From: Phoebastria nigripes
Lineage: Eukaryota > Chordata > Aves > Procellariiformes > Diomedeidae
Assembly: GCA_035582835.1 (NCBI GenBank)
Contig: JAYKAV010002766.1
Location: forward strand, 2,942,683 to 3,006,682
Length of the DNA: 64,000 bases
Direction: 5' to 3'
Below, piece by piece: positions 1 to 12,821 of this stretch. Below the pieces are notes generated by a model. It did not search any database, was not told where the DNA came from, and saw only the letters and a program-made list of their open reading frames with translations. Each line of letters starts with the position of its first letter. The stretch's first letter is position 1. A program made the position numbers and the translations under genes.

Positions 1-555
1 AGCAGAGAAGCAAGGCCACAACTGAAATAAATCCAGGCTCATGCCTGTGATTGACTGGGCTTGTAACAAAACCTGCAGGATGATAAAATACTTCAGATTT
101 GTCTTTATTATGTGCCACGGAGCTCAGCGCTGGCACCGTGTCTCCCTGCACACGCGCTCCAGTTTCGGAGTCCCCCTGCCAGCGCCGCGCTGTGCGCTCG
201 CAGCGATTAATTACGGGGCTACGGCAGAGCCCCCGCCCGAGCAGGCACATGCTTTTCTCACTTACCCCAGTGCAAACTGGCTCCAACTGGTTAATTTGTG
301 AAAATTCACTGTAAACTGAATACGGGGTGTTGAAAATTGAAACCACTTTTTTGGGAAAAAAAATTGGTTCAACTGGAATTTGCAAATCCCTGGGAGCTGC
401 ACTAAGGGAGCCCCGGCTCCGGGGCTCATCAGACGTGCACGAGACCACTGAAGCAAGGGGTGCTCTCTGCAAGAGGTACTGCCTTCGGGCCGCTTCCAGC
501 CGCCTGAACTGGTGACCAGCAGCAGACCACGCCCAGTCCGAAATGTCAGCTGTAA

Positions 556-577
556 GAATGAATATAGGAATTCATTC
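556..577. other. Small inverted repeat
   Basis: GAATGAAT-ATAGGA-ATTCATTC: 8-bp perfect arms with a 6-base loop. No terminator-like or RNA function can be inferred. Confidence 0.5.
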
Positions 578-740
578 ATAAGAATGGAATTTGTATGTAG
601 GAATGAACCTTGCAGAGGAGGAGCAGTAACACTGGCTGGGCTTACGCTCTTCCCAGCAACTGCTCAACCCCGAGTGGAGCGCAGCTTGGCTGGCCGTAGT
701 TTTTTATGTTCTCTGTTCGTTTTCCTTCCCTACTAGTTAC

Positions 741-1260
741 TAGCTCCTGTTTTACCTGGAAATAGAAATATACCTGGTGTAAATATGAAATAGAAGGTGT
801 CCTGCAATGAAATTGAATAAAACGAAATTGAATAAAAATTCAACCCAATTGAAATTACACTTATTGCATGTTAATTAAATTCTTCTTAAATATTCATTGC
901 TAAGCCCCAGCTAATAAATGTTAATACCCACCTGGCATGTAGCATATAATATTAGACTTAAGAAATCTAAATTAAATCCTACACTTCATTTACAGTGTAA
1001 CCAAATACCAGCAGCCAACTGATTGTTTCTCATTTTTGTGTTGATGCTTCCAAAAATCAGGGCTCTAAGTAAGATGATGCATTGAATAGCAAATGCAATT
1101 CTGCAAATATTATGACATATTGTTTGTCATCTGCCCTAAATATTTAACAGTTCAGTTTTACAAGATTTTTATGCCGCATGCTGAGAATTTGCTCCTGATA
1201 GATGCTGAATTTGATTGATGAAATGGATTCCTTTCAGGAGCTGACAATCCCAAACCCTTG
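741..1260. promoter_or_regulatory. AT-rich candidate conserved non-coding element, intron 1
   Basis: Long AT-rich, repeat-poor block with a small internal duplication (CGAAATTGAATAAAA next to its near copy at about 807-840). It contains TGTTAATTAAATTC, ATATTCATTGC, octamer-like GCAAATGCAATTCTGCAAAT and TTGATTGATGAAATGG. Motif density suggests homeodomain/POU input. Conservation not tested. Confidence 0.33.
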
Positions 1261-1408
1261 TCGGGGTCTTTGCTGTTAGCATCGTCTGGTTTTCTCCCCT
1301 CTTTTAAAAAGAAAGCAGAGAGAGAGGAAAAAACCCACAGAGTTCTCTGGAAAAATCGTTTCTGCTTAATCCCATCTACTCTCTACAGAAAAACCTTTAT
1401 GTAGGAAA

Positions 1409-1418
1409 AGATCAAAGG
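1409..1418 (+). promoter_or_regulatory. TCF/LEF consensus word
   Basis: AGATCAAAGG is the full Wnt-effector TCF/LEF consensus. The same 10-mer recurs at 20,544-20,553. Single short motifs have a high chance rate, so this is weak evidence. Confidence 0.25.
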
Positions 1419-1530
1419 TCTGTAATAGATTTCAACAGGTTTCCAAGAGCTGCGTGCTGCAGAAGGGAGTGCAAGGCTCCGCGTGATTAAACTGCCCTGT
1501 GCTGCTGGTGCTCAGGGGCAGCCAAAGATG

Positions 1531-1570
1531 TAACTGGGAGATTTAGACACCTATTTTAGCCTTTTTAGCT
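1531..1570. repeat. Possible relic of an old interspersed repeat (TTTAGRCACCTA type)
   Basis: GATTTAGACACCTATTTTAGCC resembles the TTTAGGCACCTAAATTTT motif of an old repeat common in turtles, crocodiles and birds. Related wording occurs at about 35,145 and 38,171. Too short for a family name. Confidence 0.25.
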
Positions 1571-1619
1571 TCCTATTTTAATGTCGTTAAACAGAGAGAA
1601 AAAACAGACTTGGCCAGGA

Positions 1620-1960
1620 TGTGGTGCTTGTGCGTGCGGGGAGCGGGAGGTGGTGGGGAGCGCGGGGGGCTGCTCCCAGACAGGGCTTGGGGGGCAGCGC
1701 TGGGACCCTGCGCCCAACCCGGGCCCTGCGCTCCCCGCGCTGCTCCGGGCCGCNCTCAGGAAGACAACTTCAGAGCCCCTTTTTGGCGAGATGGTGTCTT
1801 CCCCGTCGGCGTCTAGGTGGTCGCTCCTTACTGACCGCGCGGGGAGGGAGGAACGAGGAGCGTTTCTGGCAGCGCGGGCAGACTCTGCCACAGCGCAGAG
1901 CAGGGAGCCCCCGGCCCCGAGCTTCCCGGGGAGAGGGCAGCCGCTGTGTCTGCATGATCC
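1620..1960. promoter_or_regulatory. Intragenic CpG-rich patch
   Basis: Dense CpG (CGCGGGG, GCGCCC, CCCGCGCTG, CCGCGCGGGG) inside otherwise ordinary intron. Both strands carry open frames of about 147 codons with an N at 1,754. The double-strand openness reflects GC content, not coding. It could be an orphan CpG island, a candidate alternative or lncRNA promoter. Confidence 0.4.
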
Positions 1961-2939
1961 GGTATTTTGTGAGGAAAAAAGCTCAGGATTTTTTAGATAT
2001 TCCTTCACAGTCTACCTTGACTAACATCTTTCACAGTGGGAAAGATCTGCCTAGGGTAGGCATTTTGTAAATGTGCGACGCTCAACGTTTTTAATGAATG
2101 GTTATTTTTCCTTCCTTTATTTTTTTTTTTCATGTCTTAATTGTCAATTCTGAATGTCCAGGGTAATTACAGCTGAAAGATTTGCTGACTTAAAAGCGGC
2201 ACTTTATTCTGGGGAATGAAAGAAAAAAAGGGAATGACAGAAGGGTCTGCTCTGAAAAATGCTTTCATTATTTTCCTGTCATCTGTACTCTCAATTTACA
2301 AACAGCTACACACAGAGCAGGGGATGCAAAGGGATGCGCTGGAACTGCCCGGCAGCACGACTGCAAAGGACTTCTAAATTCCCCTAAATGATCAAAATCA
2401 GCTATTAAAAATCTCTCCCATCTCATAAAAGAAAATGAAAGGCAGCTTGGGTGGAGCTGTGATCGGTGCCTTTGGCTGAACACGCTGCTCGCTCGGGGTC
2501 TTGGTGAGCGTGGCGGTGGCGCAGGGTCCCCGTCACGGTGGCGGGCACCCTGCCTGCGCCCCAGCCACGCTTCCAGGCTGCCCAGGACGTTCTTAAATTG
2601 CTTCTGGCCCCTCTGCCCAGGGCCAGGGCTTGGCACGTGGTGCGTGTGGAGCTGGGTGTTCGCACCAGAGCAGGGTCCTGCCCGCGACCATGCTGAACTC
2701 GGCTTCTGTGGGAAAAGGGGTTTGGATTGTGCCGCGAGAGGAGCCCAGACCCAAGCCCCAAGCCCCGGGAAGGGCAGCACCCCACCGCAGGGCACCCTGC
2801 GAGGCCGTTTCCACACCTCCCCGCCAGCTCCCCTCCTGCTCCTGGAGAGGTGCCAAGCAGCAGTGCCACGTACACCATGTCCTACGCAGGGCTGGGAGCC
2901 GCTGCTCTGCAGAGGGATCCAACTGTCACACTGACAGAG
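1961..2939. other. Intron 1 stretch, no gene seen
   Basis: Mixed sequence, GC-richer from 2,460 to 2,900. Overlapping open frames on both strands (up to 233 codons on the minus strand at 2,268-2,969) have no recognisable domain and no splice pattern. Confidence 0.5.
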
Positions 2940-3430
2940 CTGAATGCGTTTCAGTATGAATTGAACCAAATATGTGCTAATGAAGCTGAATATTCATTAT
3001 TATGACTAAACAAAGTGAATCACAAATTAGAGTGGGTAAATTATTAGTTTGGTAGCTCAGAAAAGGGGAGATTTGAAGACCATTCCAATTATAGAGGAGG
3101 TGGAATAGGAAAACTTTATTAATAGATTCAAATCTAATTAAAAATGCATGTTAGTCATCGTATAGTGCTTCACACCTTTGTCATCAATGACAATGGCTGT
3201 AACCGTACCACTTGTCTGCTCAGCAGTGACCTAACCACTTAATTGTTCACACCAAACCCCAAAGCTTTGATGTTTTGTGATAATTCCAAGATTTATCATA
3301 GTGATCACTGTTTATTTAATGCTAAGGACACTGTTTCCTCAACTACAGCATTATGAATTACCAGGGATTATGTGTTCAGTGGCTCCTATTGATTCATGCA
3401 GAGCTAATTAATGAGATACATTGCCCAATC
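2940..3430. promoter_or_regulatory. AT-rich candidate conserved non-coding element, intron 1
   Basis: High-complexity AT-rich block holding GCTAATGAAGCTGAATATTCATTATTATG, AATTAGAGTGGGTAAATTATTAG, TCTAATTAAAAATGCATG, CATCAATGACAATGG and CTATTGATTCATGC followed by GAGCTAATTAATGAG. The mix of TAATTA, PBX/MEIS-like TGATTCATG and SOX-like ACAATGG words is typical of developmental enhancers. Among the strongest by-eye candidates in the intron. Confidence 0.4.
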
Positions 3431-6040
3431 ATAAACATGAGCAATAACACATGCCTCGTTAGCACAAACGAGCAAACTGCTACAGGGAGCGTGGAGGGTG
3501 GGGGCAGGTCTCTGGAAGGGCTAATGGGATAGTATCTACTGATTGAAGTAAAACTTCTTTTATAAACTCTGAAGTAGACAGTGAAAAGCAGCATCTGCCT
3601 GCAGGCTACGCACTGCAGCTGGGTTATGGCTTCCTTCTAATTGCCCTGGCCTTGGGGTGGGTATTTCTGCTTCCCTGGAGCAGCTGGGGCTGCTTTCAGA
3701 GCAGTGGGAGAGGCTGAGGAGCTGGAGGAGTGATTGGAGCATAAAGCAGACCCATAGATTTAAGGTATGTTTGTTGAACTTTATTTAGATAAAATTTTTT
3801 GTTATCTGGAGCGTCTCCTGTAGGTGATACAGGAATTAGTACCTTCTTCCAGCTCTGCAGCACGGCATAGCTAAAGAGGACTTTGGAGGAATTGGGCTTT
3901 GGCCAGGCACTTGCTAAAGACTGGGAAGGCGGCTCAAGTCTGGGAGCTTCCTCCACTGCCGGGAGCAGAGCCTTGCCGCTGCCAGAGCACAGCGGGGACT
4001 GCTCAGACCGAGGTCTTGTACCTCCGTGTTGCTTAGCTCTCCGTCTGTTGGGATAGCACATGGGGTAAGAAGTTTCAGATGAGACTGTGAAAGGTAAACT
4101 GACTGGCATCCCATGGGATGTTAAATAACCCCTTACTTTCTTGCCTTCTTCTGGAATTGTTTCTTTCTGCCACTTTGTTCATTTTAGGTGAATCGGTATC
4201 TCCTGTGTAATGACTGTATAGTGTAAAGTAAACTGGGAGCAATAAACTGAGAGTAGCATGAATTCAATGGAAAAAATTATTTGATATAAGTTAAGCAAGC
4301 TCGGGAGGAAGGGATACTTATGAGTGGGAGATGCAAAAGGAGCTTAAAATGTAGCTGAGCTGAATTTGACTTTAATTAAAAAGTGTATTTAAGGAAAAGA
4401 TTTCTGACAGGAAAGCTGAAGAGTGAAGGTTTCCTATTTCCCACCCTATTTATAAACCAGTGAACATGAGCTGGCATTCCTCCTCTCCACAGTGGGTCTA
4501 CAGTAAGCAGATTGTCTGTGGGGGAACTACATGAAGTTGGGCAAAACAATCCTCCCCCTCTTCCTGCACGCGGGACGAGCAGCCGTGGAGCAGTCTCACG
4601 GTGGTTACTACTGCCACGCCTGGGCCGTAGATCTGAATTGGGGACAGTGTCCCTGACTTACCCTCTAATTTACAGATGACTGGTGCAGAACTCAAGTAAT
4701 ATCTTCAGTTTCAAAGAGCTAAGTGAGAAAAAACAAGATTAATAAGTAGAACAGTCCATCCGAAAGCAAATTTGGAGTGGATGCTGCAGACGTATACCCT
4801 ACTATAGTGCTGAGCTTCTGGTTTATGCATTGCTTTCTTCTTGATGCGTGTAATATATTTAAAGGCTATTTGGAAAAGATGTTTCTAGAATCTTCTAGCC
4901 CGGCAGTGGGTGGGATTCTGCTGGGTAGCAGCACGTGAATCTGATGAACCAAAGTGTCGGGTCACTGCCACACGCCCTGTACAAAATCCTGAATTAAGCT
5001 ACCGCAAAGGTGTTGGTCCCAGTAATGTCCCAAGGGTGGCTGGGGGAACCTGCAGGGTGCCGATCCAGCTCTAGAAATTATATATTGCTTGCAAATGTGC
5101 CCTCTGCCCTGCGCCGCTTGGTGCAGCTTTGTGAGGGCAGCTGCTCGGTGCTCACCTCCACGAGCACAGGGACAGCAGTGAGTTACGCAGGGGCTGCAGG
5201 GCTGGCGGTGGCTCGCGAGTGTGCTGTCGCTGCAGAGCTGTGTAAGCACCGGTGCCACTTGACAAGCAAAGCTGATGCCCAGCAAGCTGGGGGGCGCGGG
5301 GTTTTGGCATTGCATGCATCCTGCTCCATGCTGTGCTCTTTTAAAGCTGGTATCGCAACCCAGCTGCTCTGCCAGTGTGAGTGTGTACAGTCCGTGTACG
5401 TCGTGGGATTCCCTTAATTAAAATCAACCAGTAACATCTTGGGGCTATAATAATGAAAATACATGAGTTAGCATTGGAAATCAATAGCGTTATTTCTGGT
5501 CATGCTGTGGACCTCGCTGCTGAAATGTAGAAACAATGCAGAAAAGATCTGAAATTAAAACTTGAAGTGAGATATAAGGCTTCTTCATGCTGGTGTGCTC
5601 TTCCCTTTCTTTCCCTCGTTCCTGTGCAAGTGAAGGGGTGGGTGCAGTCCTTGCCCCCCTCGCTGGTGCCCCAGCAGAGCCTTCATCTTTGGAGCAGGAG
5701 AGGGGCAGCTACTAGGATGTTCCCAGCCATGGAGATGACCTTGCCCTCTCCTGAGCAGGGAGCAGTGTAGATCTCTAGGCTTTGCTCAGGTCCCTCTCGG
5801 GCAACTACTTACAAGAAATGCAGTGTGAATTATTTTACTTCTTAAATACTGTTTATGGAAATACTTCAAGGCCTGACCTCAGTCACGTCTCACCAGACAA
5901 TGAGTTGGAATAACCCTACCGCTTAGCGTTTCACTCGGCTTTGTAGTATAAAGAGAATACTATAGCTTTATAGTGTAAAGAGAAAAACAGACAACAGCTA
6001 GAAGGCAAGGGGAAAAAAGATGTGTGTGCTTTGTTTTGGT
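3431..6040. other. Intron 1 stretch, no gene seen
   Basis: Ordinary unique sequence with one AT-richer part (about 4,120-4,480) and one GC-richer part (5,030-5,300). No repeat family, RNA gene or convincing exon. The 137-codon minus frame at 3,696-4,109 shows no known domain. Confidence 0.5.
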
Positions 6041-6046
6041 GTGGTG

Positions 6047-6082
6047 TTTTTTTTTGTTGTTTTTTTTTTTTTTTTTTTTTTT
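6047..6082. repeat. Poly-T tract
   Basis: Thirty-six bases of T broken only by G at 6,056 and 6,059. It directly abuts a MIR/L2-like fragment. Read on the minus strand this resembles a retroposon body followed by poly-A, although the pairing may be accidental. Confidence 0.85.
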
Positions 6083-6165
6083 AAATCTTGCAGATGGTAG
6101 GATTGAGGCCCAGAAAGATGATTCTTTGCTCAAGATCAGCAGCGAGTTTGGCACTGAGTCCTGGG
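6083..6165 (-). repeat. Old MIR/L2-like SINE or LINE tail fragment
   Basis: GCAGATGGTAGGATTGAGGC then CCAGAAAGATGATTC...GCTCAAGATCAGCAGCGAGTTTGG follows the order of the familiar MIR/L2 phrase (ACAGATGGGGAAACTGAGGC, CCAGAGAGGTGACTTGCCCAAGGTCA, CAGCGAGTTGGTGGCAGAGC), written here in reverse orientation. It is heavily diverged. Family assignment is by memory of consensus wording. Confidence 0.45.
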
Positions 6166-9100
6166 TACCTTCCTGCAATGTGAATGCTCTCCCTCCCGCC
6201 CTGCCGGCAGGTTTTGGTGACTTGCTGGCTGGAGCTCCGGGCCGTGCAACACCTGCCTGTCCCCTCCTGCTAGACAAGAGCCCATCTGATGCCCACAGCG
6301 TGGTGTGAGACATGTGCTCTAATCGCAGGGAGCAAACCAGCTCAGTGTAACAGCATGTGGCAGCTGCTTTGAGCTTTACCCCACAGGCCCTCCCAGCTCT
6401 CCGAGGAGGGCAGGACCGAGCTCAGCTAGATGAGGACTAGGGTGAGATGTGTCAACTGTCTGTAAGTGTTTAGAAGGCATCAGCTCTGATTTGCATGGGT
6501 CTTGGGAGGGTGAGCGGAGATAGCGAAGATCAGATGGAAATTTTAGGCTGGACTTCAGTCTGTTGGCTTTGCAGCAAGGAAACTCTTTCTGAAGGCACAA
6601 CCCTCTTAGGATGGAAATCTTCCTGATGCCACAGATAAACTCCTCCTGCTGTCCTCCCACTTCTGCTTTCTCCTGGCCTGCGTCCTCAGGAATGTCCTGC
6701 CAGAGACCTTGCAGGATGAATCAGGCTCCTGGGAACCACTACGGCCAGGAAAAACTGTTTTCAGTTGACAGACAACCCCAAATCGCAGTGGGTGTGCTGC
6801 AATACTTGTGACACGATCAGGAGCAATGCTCTAATTTAAACACTCACTTTGGCAGAGCTGCATAGGGAGGGTGACGGAACAAGAAGCCTGCGGGGCGGCA
6901 GAGTCCTGTAGAGTTCCCTCTAGGCCAGGCAGCGTCCTGGGCTTCTGGAGAAATCATTTCAGATGCACCAGGTGCTTCGCAACTATTAAATAAACCAGCT
7001 TTCCCAGTTGCCTCTCTTTAAACTGACTGTGAGAGAGGATTAACCTAAGAGCCAAGCTGGCCATGCTGACAACTCAGTCACAAAGCAGGGGGATGGTTGT
7101 GAGCTCTAAGAATTGCTTCCTCTTCCTCAGCATCCTGTCCTGCAGAGATCCAGCTCAGATCTTTCCTCTTTCTCCCCCGCCCCGTGCTTTTGAGCCACGT
7201 ATGACAAGCATCACCTTCCCATTTGATGGTCTGCACCCGCAGGCAGGAGGGGCAGCTCCTGCCAGCGCTGACTGCACGGCATCCCCCCGACTCCTGCTCT
7301 GACACGCAGCCTGCCCCGCTCGCTCTTCATCTCCTCTGTCACCCCCGGCTGAAAACTCCCTGGTAATTACGGAGGCTGCAGACAGATCCTGCCAGACGGA
7401 CGGCACAGGCAGACCAGCAGCTCGTCCTGCTGACCTCTGTCCTCGGCTTTTCTTCAGTGCCAGGCGGCCGGCTGCCTCCCCTCTCCCAACACCTTGCTCT
7501 CGTTCCTATCCCTGCAGCTTCTCAGCCGTTTGTGGGGGGACGGGGACCAAGAGGGCTGTCTGGGGAGGGGTACCTATTTTAAAAAATAATCTGTCACTTC
7601 ACAGTGAAAGAAACCCTCGCTTTTACCATTTACAGGAAAGGAAACTCTGCTGTTAAATGCTCTCTTGGTATGTTGTAGAGCAAATGGAAGAAAGTGTCTG
7701 GAAGCCGTGCTGTAATGACTTGTGATGCTTTGCCACCCAGGAAAGCACTTGGAAAATCACTGGGAGGAAAAAATCTTAGTTTACTCTGCAGGAACCCTGG
7801 GTTTTATGCTGCTTTTGAGTTAGCATGAGGAGCTTTAGGACACTGAAAGCTCCACTCGGCTGAAGAAAGGACAAACGTTCCCAGGGTGGAAATTTGCTCC
7901 ACTTATCGATATTAGTAAATTTATAGCTCCCTTCCTTGCATTCCCTGTGACTTGCCTGCAGTGACTAACAGTTCAAGGTAGCGTCCATGTCCCCATCAGC
8001 CAGGTAGAGTCCTGCTTGCTGGAGGCGGGCTCTCTGGAGAGGGTTTTGCTTTAGTTTGGCAGGAGATGAAGGACCCGTATTAGCAGGTTGCAGCAGTGCA
8101 GCTGGGGGATAGAGGCAGTGAAAGCTTTCCCCAGGATGACAGGCACAACGTGGTGATGTGGAGATTTTCTGAGCTATAATTGCTGTTCTCAGATGAAACA
8201 GCAATGGGAACTGGGAATAAAATTGGTGCCATGTTAGCACATTTGCAGCTGGGGGGGGGATCCCTTTGTGCTCATGAAATGCAGCCGGAGACACTGCAAG
8301 GGGCTTTCCCCAGGCTGCATGGGAGAAGTGTTCAGAGGTGAGGTCTCCCCAGGGAGAGCGGTTGCCGAGGGAGGCTCTGCCTGGCCTCCTGCTTGCTTGC
8401 AAAATAGCTCACTTGCTATTTCTAGACACAAGCTTTTGCCAGTGGCCTGGTGATCTGCGGGTGTTTCTTACCCTTGAGGAGAGGCAAATGTGGAAGGAGA
8501 AGCTGTGCTTGATATTAAATGCCCTCACTTCAGGGGTATTTCCTGAGGAAAAAATTACTGAAGGCATTGAGCAAATGATACAAGGGGAAACTATTGACCA
8601 AACTAGCAAAATAGTGCTCTGATACTGAGCTGGTTTGCAGCTTTTCCCTTTCAAACAATGCTTTCAAGTGCCAGTGCAATCCTTTCAGATGTGTGTGCTT
8701 TCTGACAGGGTCTGGTAACGATAGAGGCTTTGTACATGTGGACAGGTAACTGGATGGCAGCATGATGAGCTGGAAAGGGACTGGTTTTGTAACTGAAAGC
8801 ATTAGGAGATGCATCAGAACTTCTGGAACTTAATCCAAACTGAAGTGCTGAAATCTGGGGAAAATGCACAGAGTAGTAGAAATCATATTTTCTTGTCCCT
8901 CCTTGTCTGCTGCTTAGCAGGAGCGACCTGTCTTTTGAGGATGCAGAAGACCAGAGCGAGGGCTAGCAGTTGGGTGCTGTGTTTGTCCATCTCCACTTAG
9001 CCCAGGTGAGCCTTGCCCAGCCTGAGCTTGGTGGAGCGGTTCCCTGTCCCCGTCTCTCCCCGGCTGTCCTGCGGGTCCGGGGGAGCAGTCTGCAGGCGGT

Positions 9101-11930
9101 GAGCCTCAGGAGAGCTGCCGCCCCTGCTCCTCACCCAGGCTTCAGCACAGAAAGCGACTTGCAAATCCTCCTCTGCAAAACCTGTGCCATATCCCTGATG
9201 GTACCCTACCATGCTCACTTCAGAGATTTTAATTGCCATAATCCTTTTCCATGTTGTAGTAATAAAGTGCTTGCTTCCCCAATAAACAGCAGTTAATTTG
9301 GGTGCATTCAAGCTCTGTGTTCGGTTTTTTGGATTTGGGAGGCTCTTCTTGAAGCATTCATGTTGAACTAACAAATTTTTATTAATGCTTTCAAATGGAG
9401 ATGAAAATGATCTGTTATCTCAGATGTCAGGCTTGATGAAACCAAAAATCCCACTGGTTCAACCTCTGCTCCTTCTGCTTTGTGTAGCTGAGCCTTAATG
9501 CAGTAATGATATTGCAATACCCTCTGAGATGAATATAGAAACCCTAACTGGATTAGCATGCTGAACTGTTTATTCCAGCTGGGCTTTCTTTGCTCACAAG
9601 AGCTTGTCTGAACTTCATTCATTAATGTGTTGCTAAAACAAGTGAATGGGTTTGAAATGTAAGTTTGGTCTTTCTATTTTCCCTCACCTAAGCAAGCGTA
9701 CAACTATTTATTTCCTTCTGTAGAGTAATCCAAACACAAATCCTAGGAGCAGCCAGGTTAATCTCTTTGGCAATTGAAGCTGGTCAATAGAATCCAATGG
9801 AAGGATGAACATATTGGATTGGGCAGCAGAGATAACCCAGTCCTTATTTTCCTTATCCCTTAATGAAGGGATGGCTCACCAGCACTCTCATTTTGAGGAT
9901 CACCTTGCTAGCACAGTCGGCACAGCGGTTTGTGAGCTGCCGGGGCAGCCGGCTTTGGCTGCCGAGGATGCATCAGCTCCCGTTTCACGCGTGTCCCTGG
10001 GCGGCTGCTCTGCTGGGGGCCGCGAGGACGTGTCCCGTCGGCTGGTGGCCCAGCTCTGCTGCGTCGGGGTGGGGCAGTTATGGTGATAGCTGAGAATGTG
10101 GTACGGACACGTGTGCAGCCATGTGTGTGCTTAGCTGTTGCTTTTTCCTTCTATGCAGATTTTACTGTTAATAATGCTATTTTCAGCTTCCCCTTCCAGA
10201 ACTCATACAAGCATGTATTTTTGATCTCTTTCAAATATATCTTGCTAGCAAATCTGAAACATTCTTATAGAGTATATTGCATGAACATAAGAAACTTATT
10301 TTTTTCCTTAAGCGTTCTTCAAATAATCCTTGCTTGTTAAGTGCTGAAACAAATACACAGAAATCTATGTATCTAACATAAATCTATTTCTGCAGGAGGA
10401 ACATAAGTTAAAGCTCACAGGGAGAACATATGGGGGTTGCCTACGGAGCTGAAGGGATAAACACAAATGCCTTTCTTAACTTCTCTCATCCTCTTGATGC
10501 TCACCCGGCACAATTAGAAATAATGCAGCCTTTTCCACAGGAGAGGAGGGGGGGGGGAAAGGCACCTTAGCTGTGCTGAAGAGCTACATGTGCTGAATCT
10601 CTTTCTGCAAACTTTCCTTTTTTAAAGTAGCATCAGATACTAATAACTAAGCCTTTCCCTGGTTTAATGACAAGGAATCTTCCCGATGTCAAAAGCAGTA
10701 TTAGAAACGATGGGGCCAATTAACTCCCAGAGTTTTCCTGTGACCTTTGAAGTCTGCACTGAGATACACTTTGTATAAATAGACTGAAATAATGTCGAAG
10801 GATGATGGTTGTTTCTTCAGGTTAGAAGCAAAAAAGGCTTTCCTTAAACAAATACGGCAAGTGTGTGCAGAAAGGTCAGCAAACTGAGTCCCATAGCCAA
10901 TGCAGAGAGGCTGGTATTTAAAACCCAACTTGTTTCAAAGCTGAACACCACTGTGATGGGTATAATCCCTTTGGTGTGTCCCCGGGTGCATCCATGTGGA
11001 GTTTGTCCATGTTTCTGTGCCTGCAAAGCACCCGATTATCTCTGGGAAGTCGGGTGGCAGGAAGGAGAACAGCGGTTGCAGGCTTTGCAGCTCCTGGCAG
11101 GACAAGTGCTTTGCTCTGGTGGTGCCTATGGATCTCTTCAGTCTGGTCTTGGAGATGCTGGTTCCACCTCTGGATCCACCCACGCTTGATCTGTTTGTCC
11201 GGTACCTTGCAGAGCGGCTCCGGCAGACCAGCCCCTGCGTGTCCCCTGCTCCCCAGGTGCTCTGCCAGGCATGGCGCAGCAGGAGCGAATGCCACGAGAG
11301 GCCTGAAGACGCCCCGTTCTCGCTCTGGTTGCTCCTGTCAGTCTGTGTGCTCCTCTGAACATCTCCTCCCTGCTCTCTGGGCCCAGTCCTCCCAGAAGGA
11401 TGAGAGGTTTCTGCAGGGAGAAGGTCTGTTGAGAAGTAGCACTGGGAGTTCTGCTGAAGTCCACGTGACCCCGGGTATCTCAGTCGGAGCCCTTCTTCCC
11501 TGACCATGGAAAAAGGATGCAAGTATTTATCTACAGTCAGGAGAGTCAGGATCTCCACCAGCCCTGAACTGCCCTCTTGAAGTTCCCCCACCAAACGGGA
11601 GCCAGCCCTGGTCTGTATTTCAGCTGCAACATGGCCAACACAGCATCTCCTGGGCTTTGCCATCTGGGGAGAAGCTGCCTTAGGTTGTGTTTCACCCCAG
11701 CTCTTTCGGACCAAGGCAAAGCTCCACTCGGGCAGTTCAGCTCAGCAGGTGGACGGAGCAAATACTCAAGGTCTCCATGAACATCTGCTGGGCGCCTGCT
11801 CTGCAGCCTGGGGTGGGATTGACCAAGCCAGGACACCCCTCCACCACAGCACAGCTTTGTCCTACTCGTGTCACCGCTGCCCGTGTGCTGCCTGCACCGA
11901 TTAATGAGGAGGCATTTTAAGGCAGAGCAC
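6166..11930. other. Intron 1 stretch, no gene seen
   Basis: Unique sequence alternating between GC-moderate (7.1-7.5, 8.9-9.2 and 10.98-11.8 kb) and AT-richer parts (9.2-9.8, 10.1-10.4 kb). Short G runs occur at 8,251 and 10,549. The 259-codon minus frame at 10,935-11,714 has no coherent domain. I see no other feature. Confidence 0.5.
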
Positions 11931-12650
11931 TAGGGAGTTGGTTTAATTACCAGGTTACAAGGTATTTGTGCTTAAATTAACTGTGGCTCCATTTTCCTCC
12001 CATTACATAAACTTAGTTAAAACACCACTGAATATTGCAGACTTCTAACAGGTCCTCTAGTAAGTGGCTGTGGCTTTATCTACTGATTAATAACCACAAG
12101 CTGGATTGAAGGTCGTGGTGTTATGTTCTCCATGGGCATATAAAAATAAACACGTAAGATGTCCTTTCAGTATTTCTGTGCAGGCATTGTGCAGGGGGGC
12201 CAGAGCATAAACATGGCCATAAAATCATCGTAACATCACACAGCTCAATGACAATATATTGTCTAATTATGGCTCAAAGACATCCTCAAGAAGATATAAA
12301 GTGGAAATGTAGGTCTATGGATGGATCCAGGATGAATCCTGAGGAGACTGGTAAAAGAAGTGGGTATTAATGAGTAGTGCAGAAATAAGGGCTTGAGGAA
12401 ATTCAACTATAAAAAGATGGGGAAAAGGGGTTGTCTGTATAACTAGGAAACAGCTAAATCAACAGACCAAAAGGGAAACATAAAGCTGGAAATTGGGTAA
12501 TAAATCTCTGCCCTCATCAAAGAAGAGACAGTTCTATTGGAAAATAAAAATAACATTCTAGAACACAACAAAGTGGAATTTATAGTCCAATTAAAGATGC
12601 ACGACTAAAAAAAGAAAACCTCAAATACTTTTCTTCCTACTTTAGGTAGA
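11931..12650. promoter_or_regulatory. AT-rich candidate non-coding element containing duplicated copy A
   Basis: Contains TTAATTACC, AACTTAGTTAAAAC, TCTACTGATTAATAACCAC, GGGCATATAAAAATAAACAC and GGCCATAAAATCATCG, the last resembling a posterior HOX/CDX site (CCATAAA). Low CpG and high motif density suggest an enhancer. Conservation not tested. Confidence 0.33.
12206..12350 (+). repeat. Diverged duplicated segment, copy A
   Basis: The core CACAGCTCAATGACAATATA, TTGTCTAATTAT and CTCAAAGACATC at 12,237-12,286 recurs at 13,179-13,227 in the same orientation. Weaker similarity extends on both sides. It lies in an AT-rich block (11,930-12,650) that is itself regulatory-looking. See copy B. Confidence 0.7.
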
Positions 12651-12821
12651 ATACCATGAGAGCACAGCATATCTGGGGGGGGAAGAAGACTACTGGAAAC
12701 TGCAAGAAAATAATAGCTTGCACGTACAATTGATTAAAGACTTCTCTTTGCCTCTGAGACAGTCTGCAAAGTCACAAGCTGCTCCAGAGCTGCTGCTTCC
12801 CCTGGACTTTGATTCATTTGC

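Noticed and set aside
2268..2969. 233-codon minus ORF
   Set aside because: Overlapped by four other frames on both strands in GC-rich sequence; no recognisable motif.
9142..9160. REST/NRSF-like element TTCAGCACAGAAAGCGAC
   Set aside because: Only the left half-site matches; the right half (GGACAGCGCC) is badly degraded. No convincing REST site was found near the promoter either.
10935..11714. 259-codon minus ORF whose C-terminal part (FPEIIGCFAGTETW) faintly recalls the Harbinger transposase core
   Set aside because: The resemblance covers only about 15 residues, lacks the conserved Asp and neighbouring motifs, and upstream residues do not align with anything recalled. Chance similarity is more likely.
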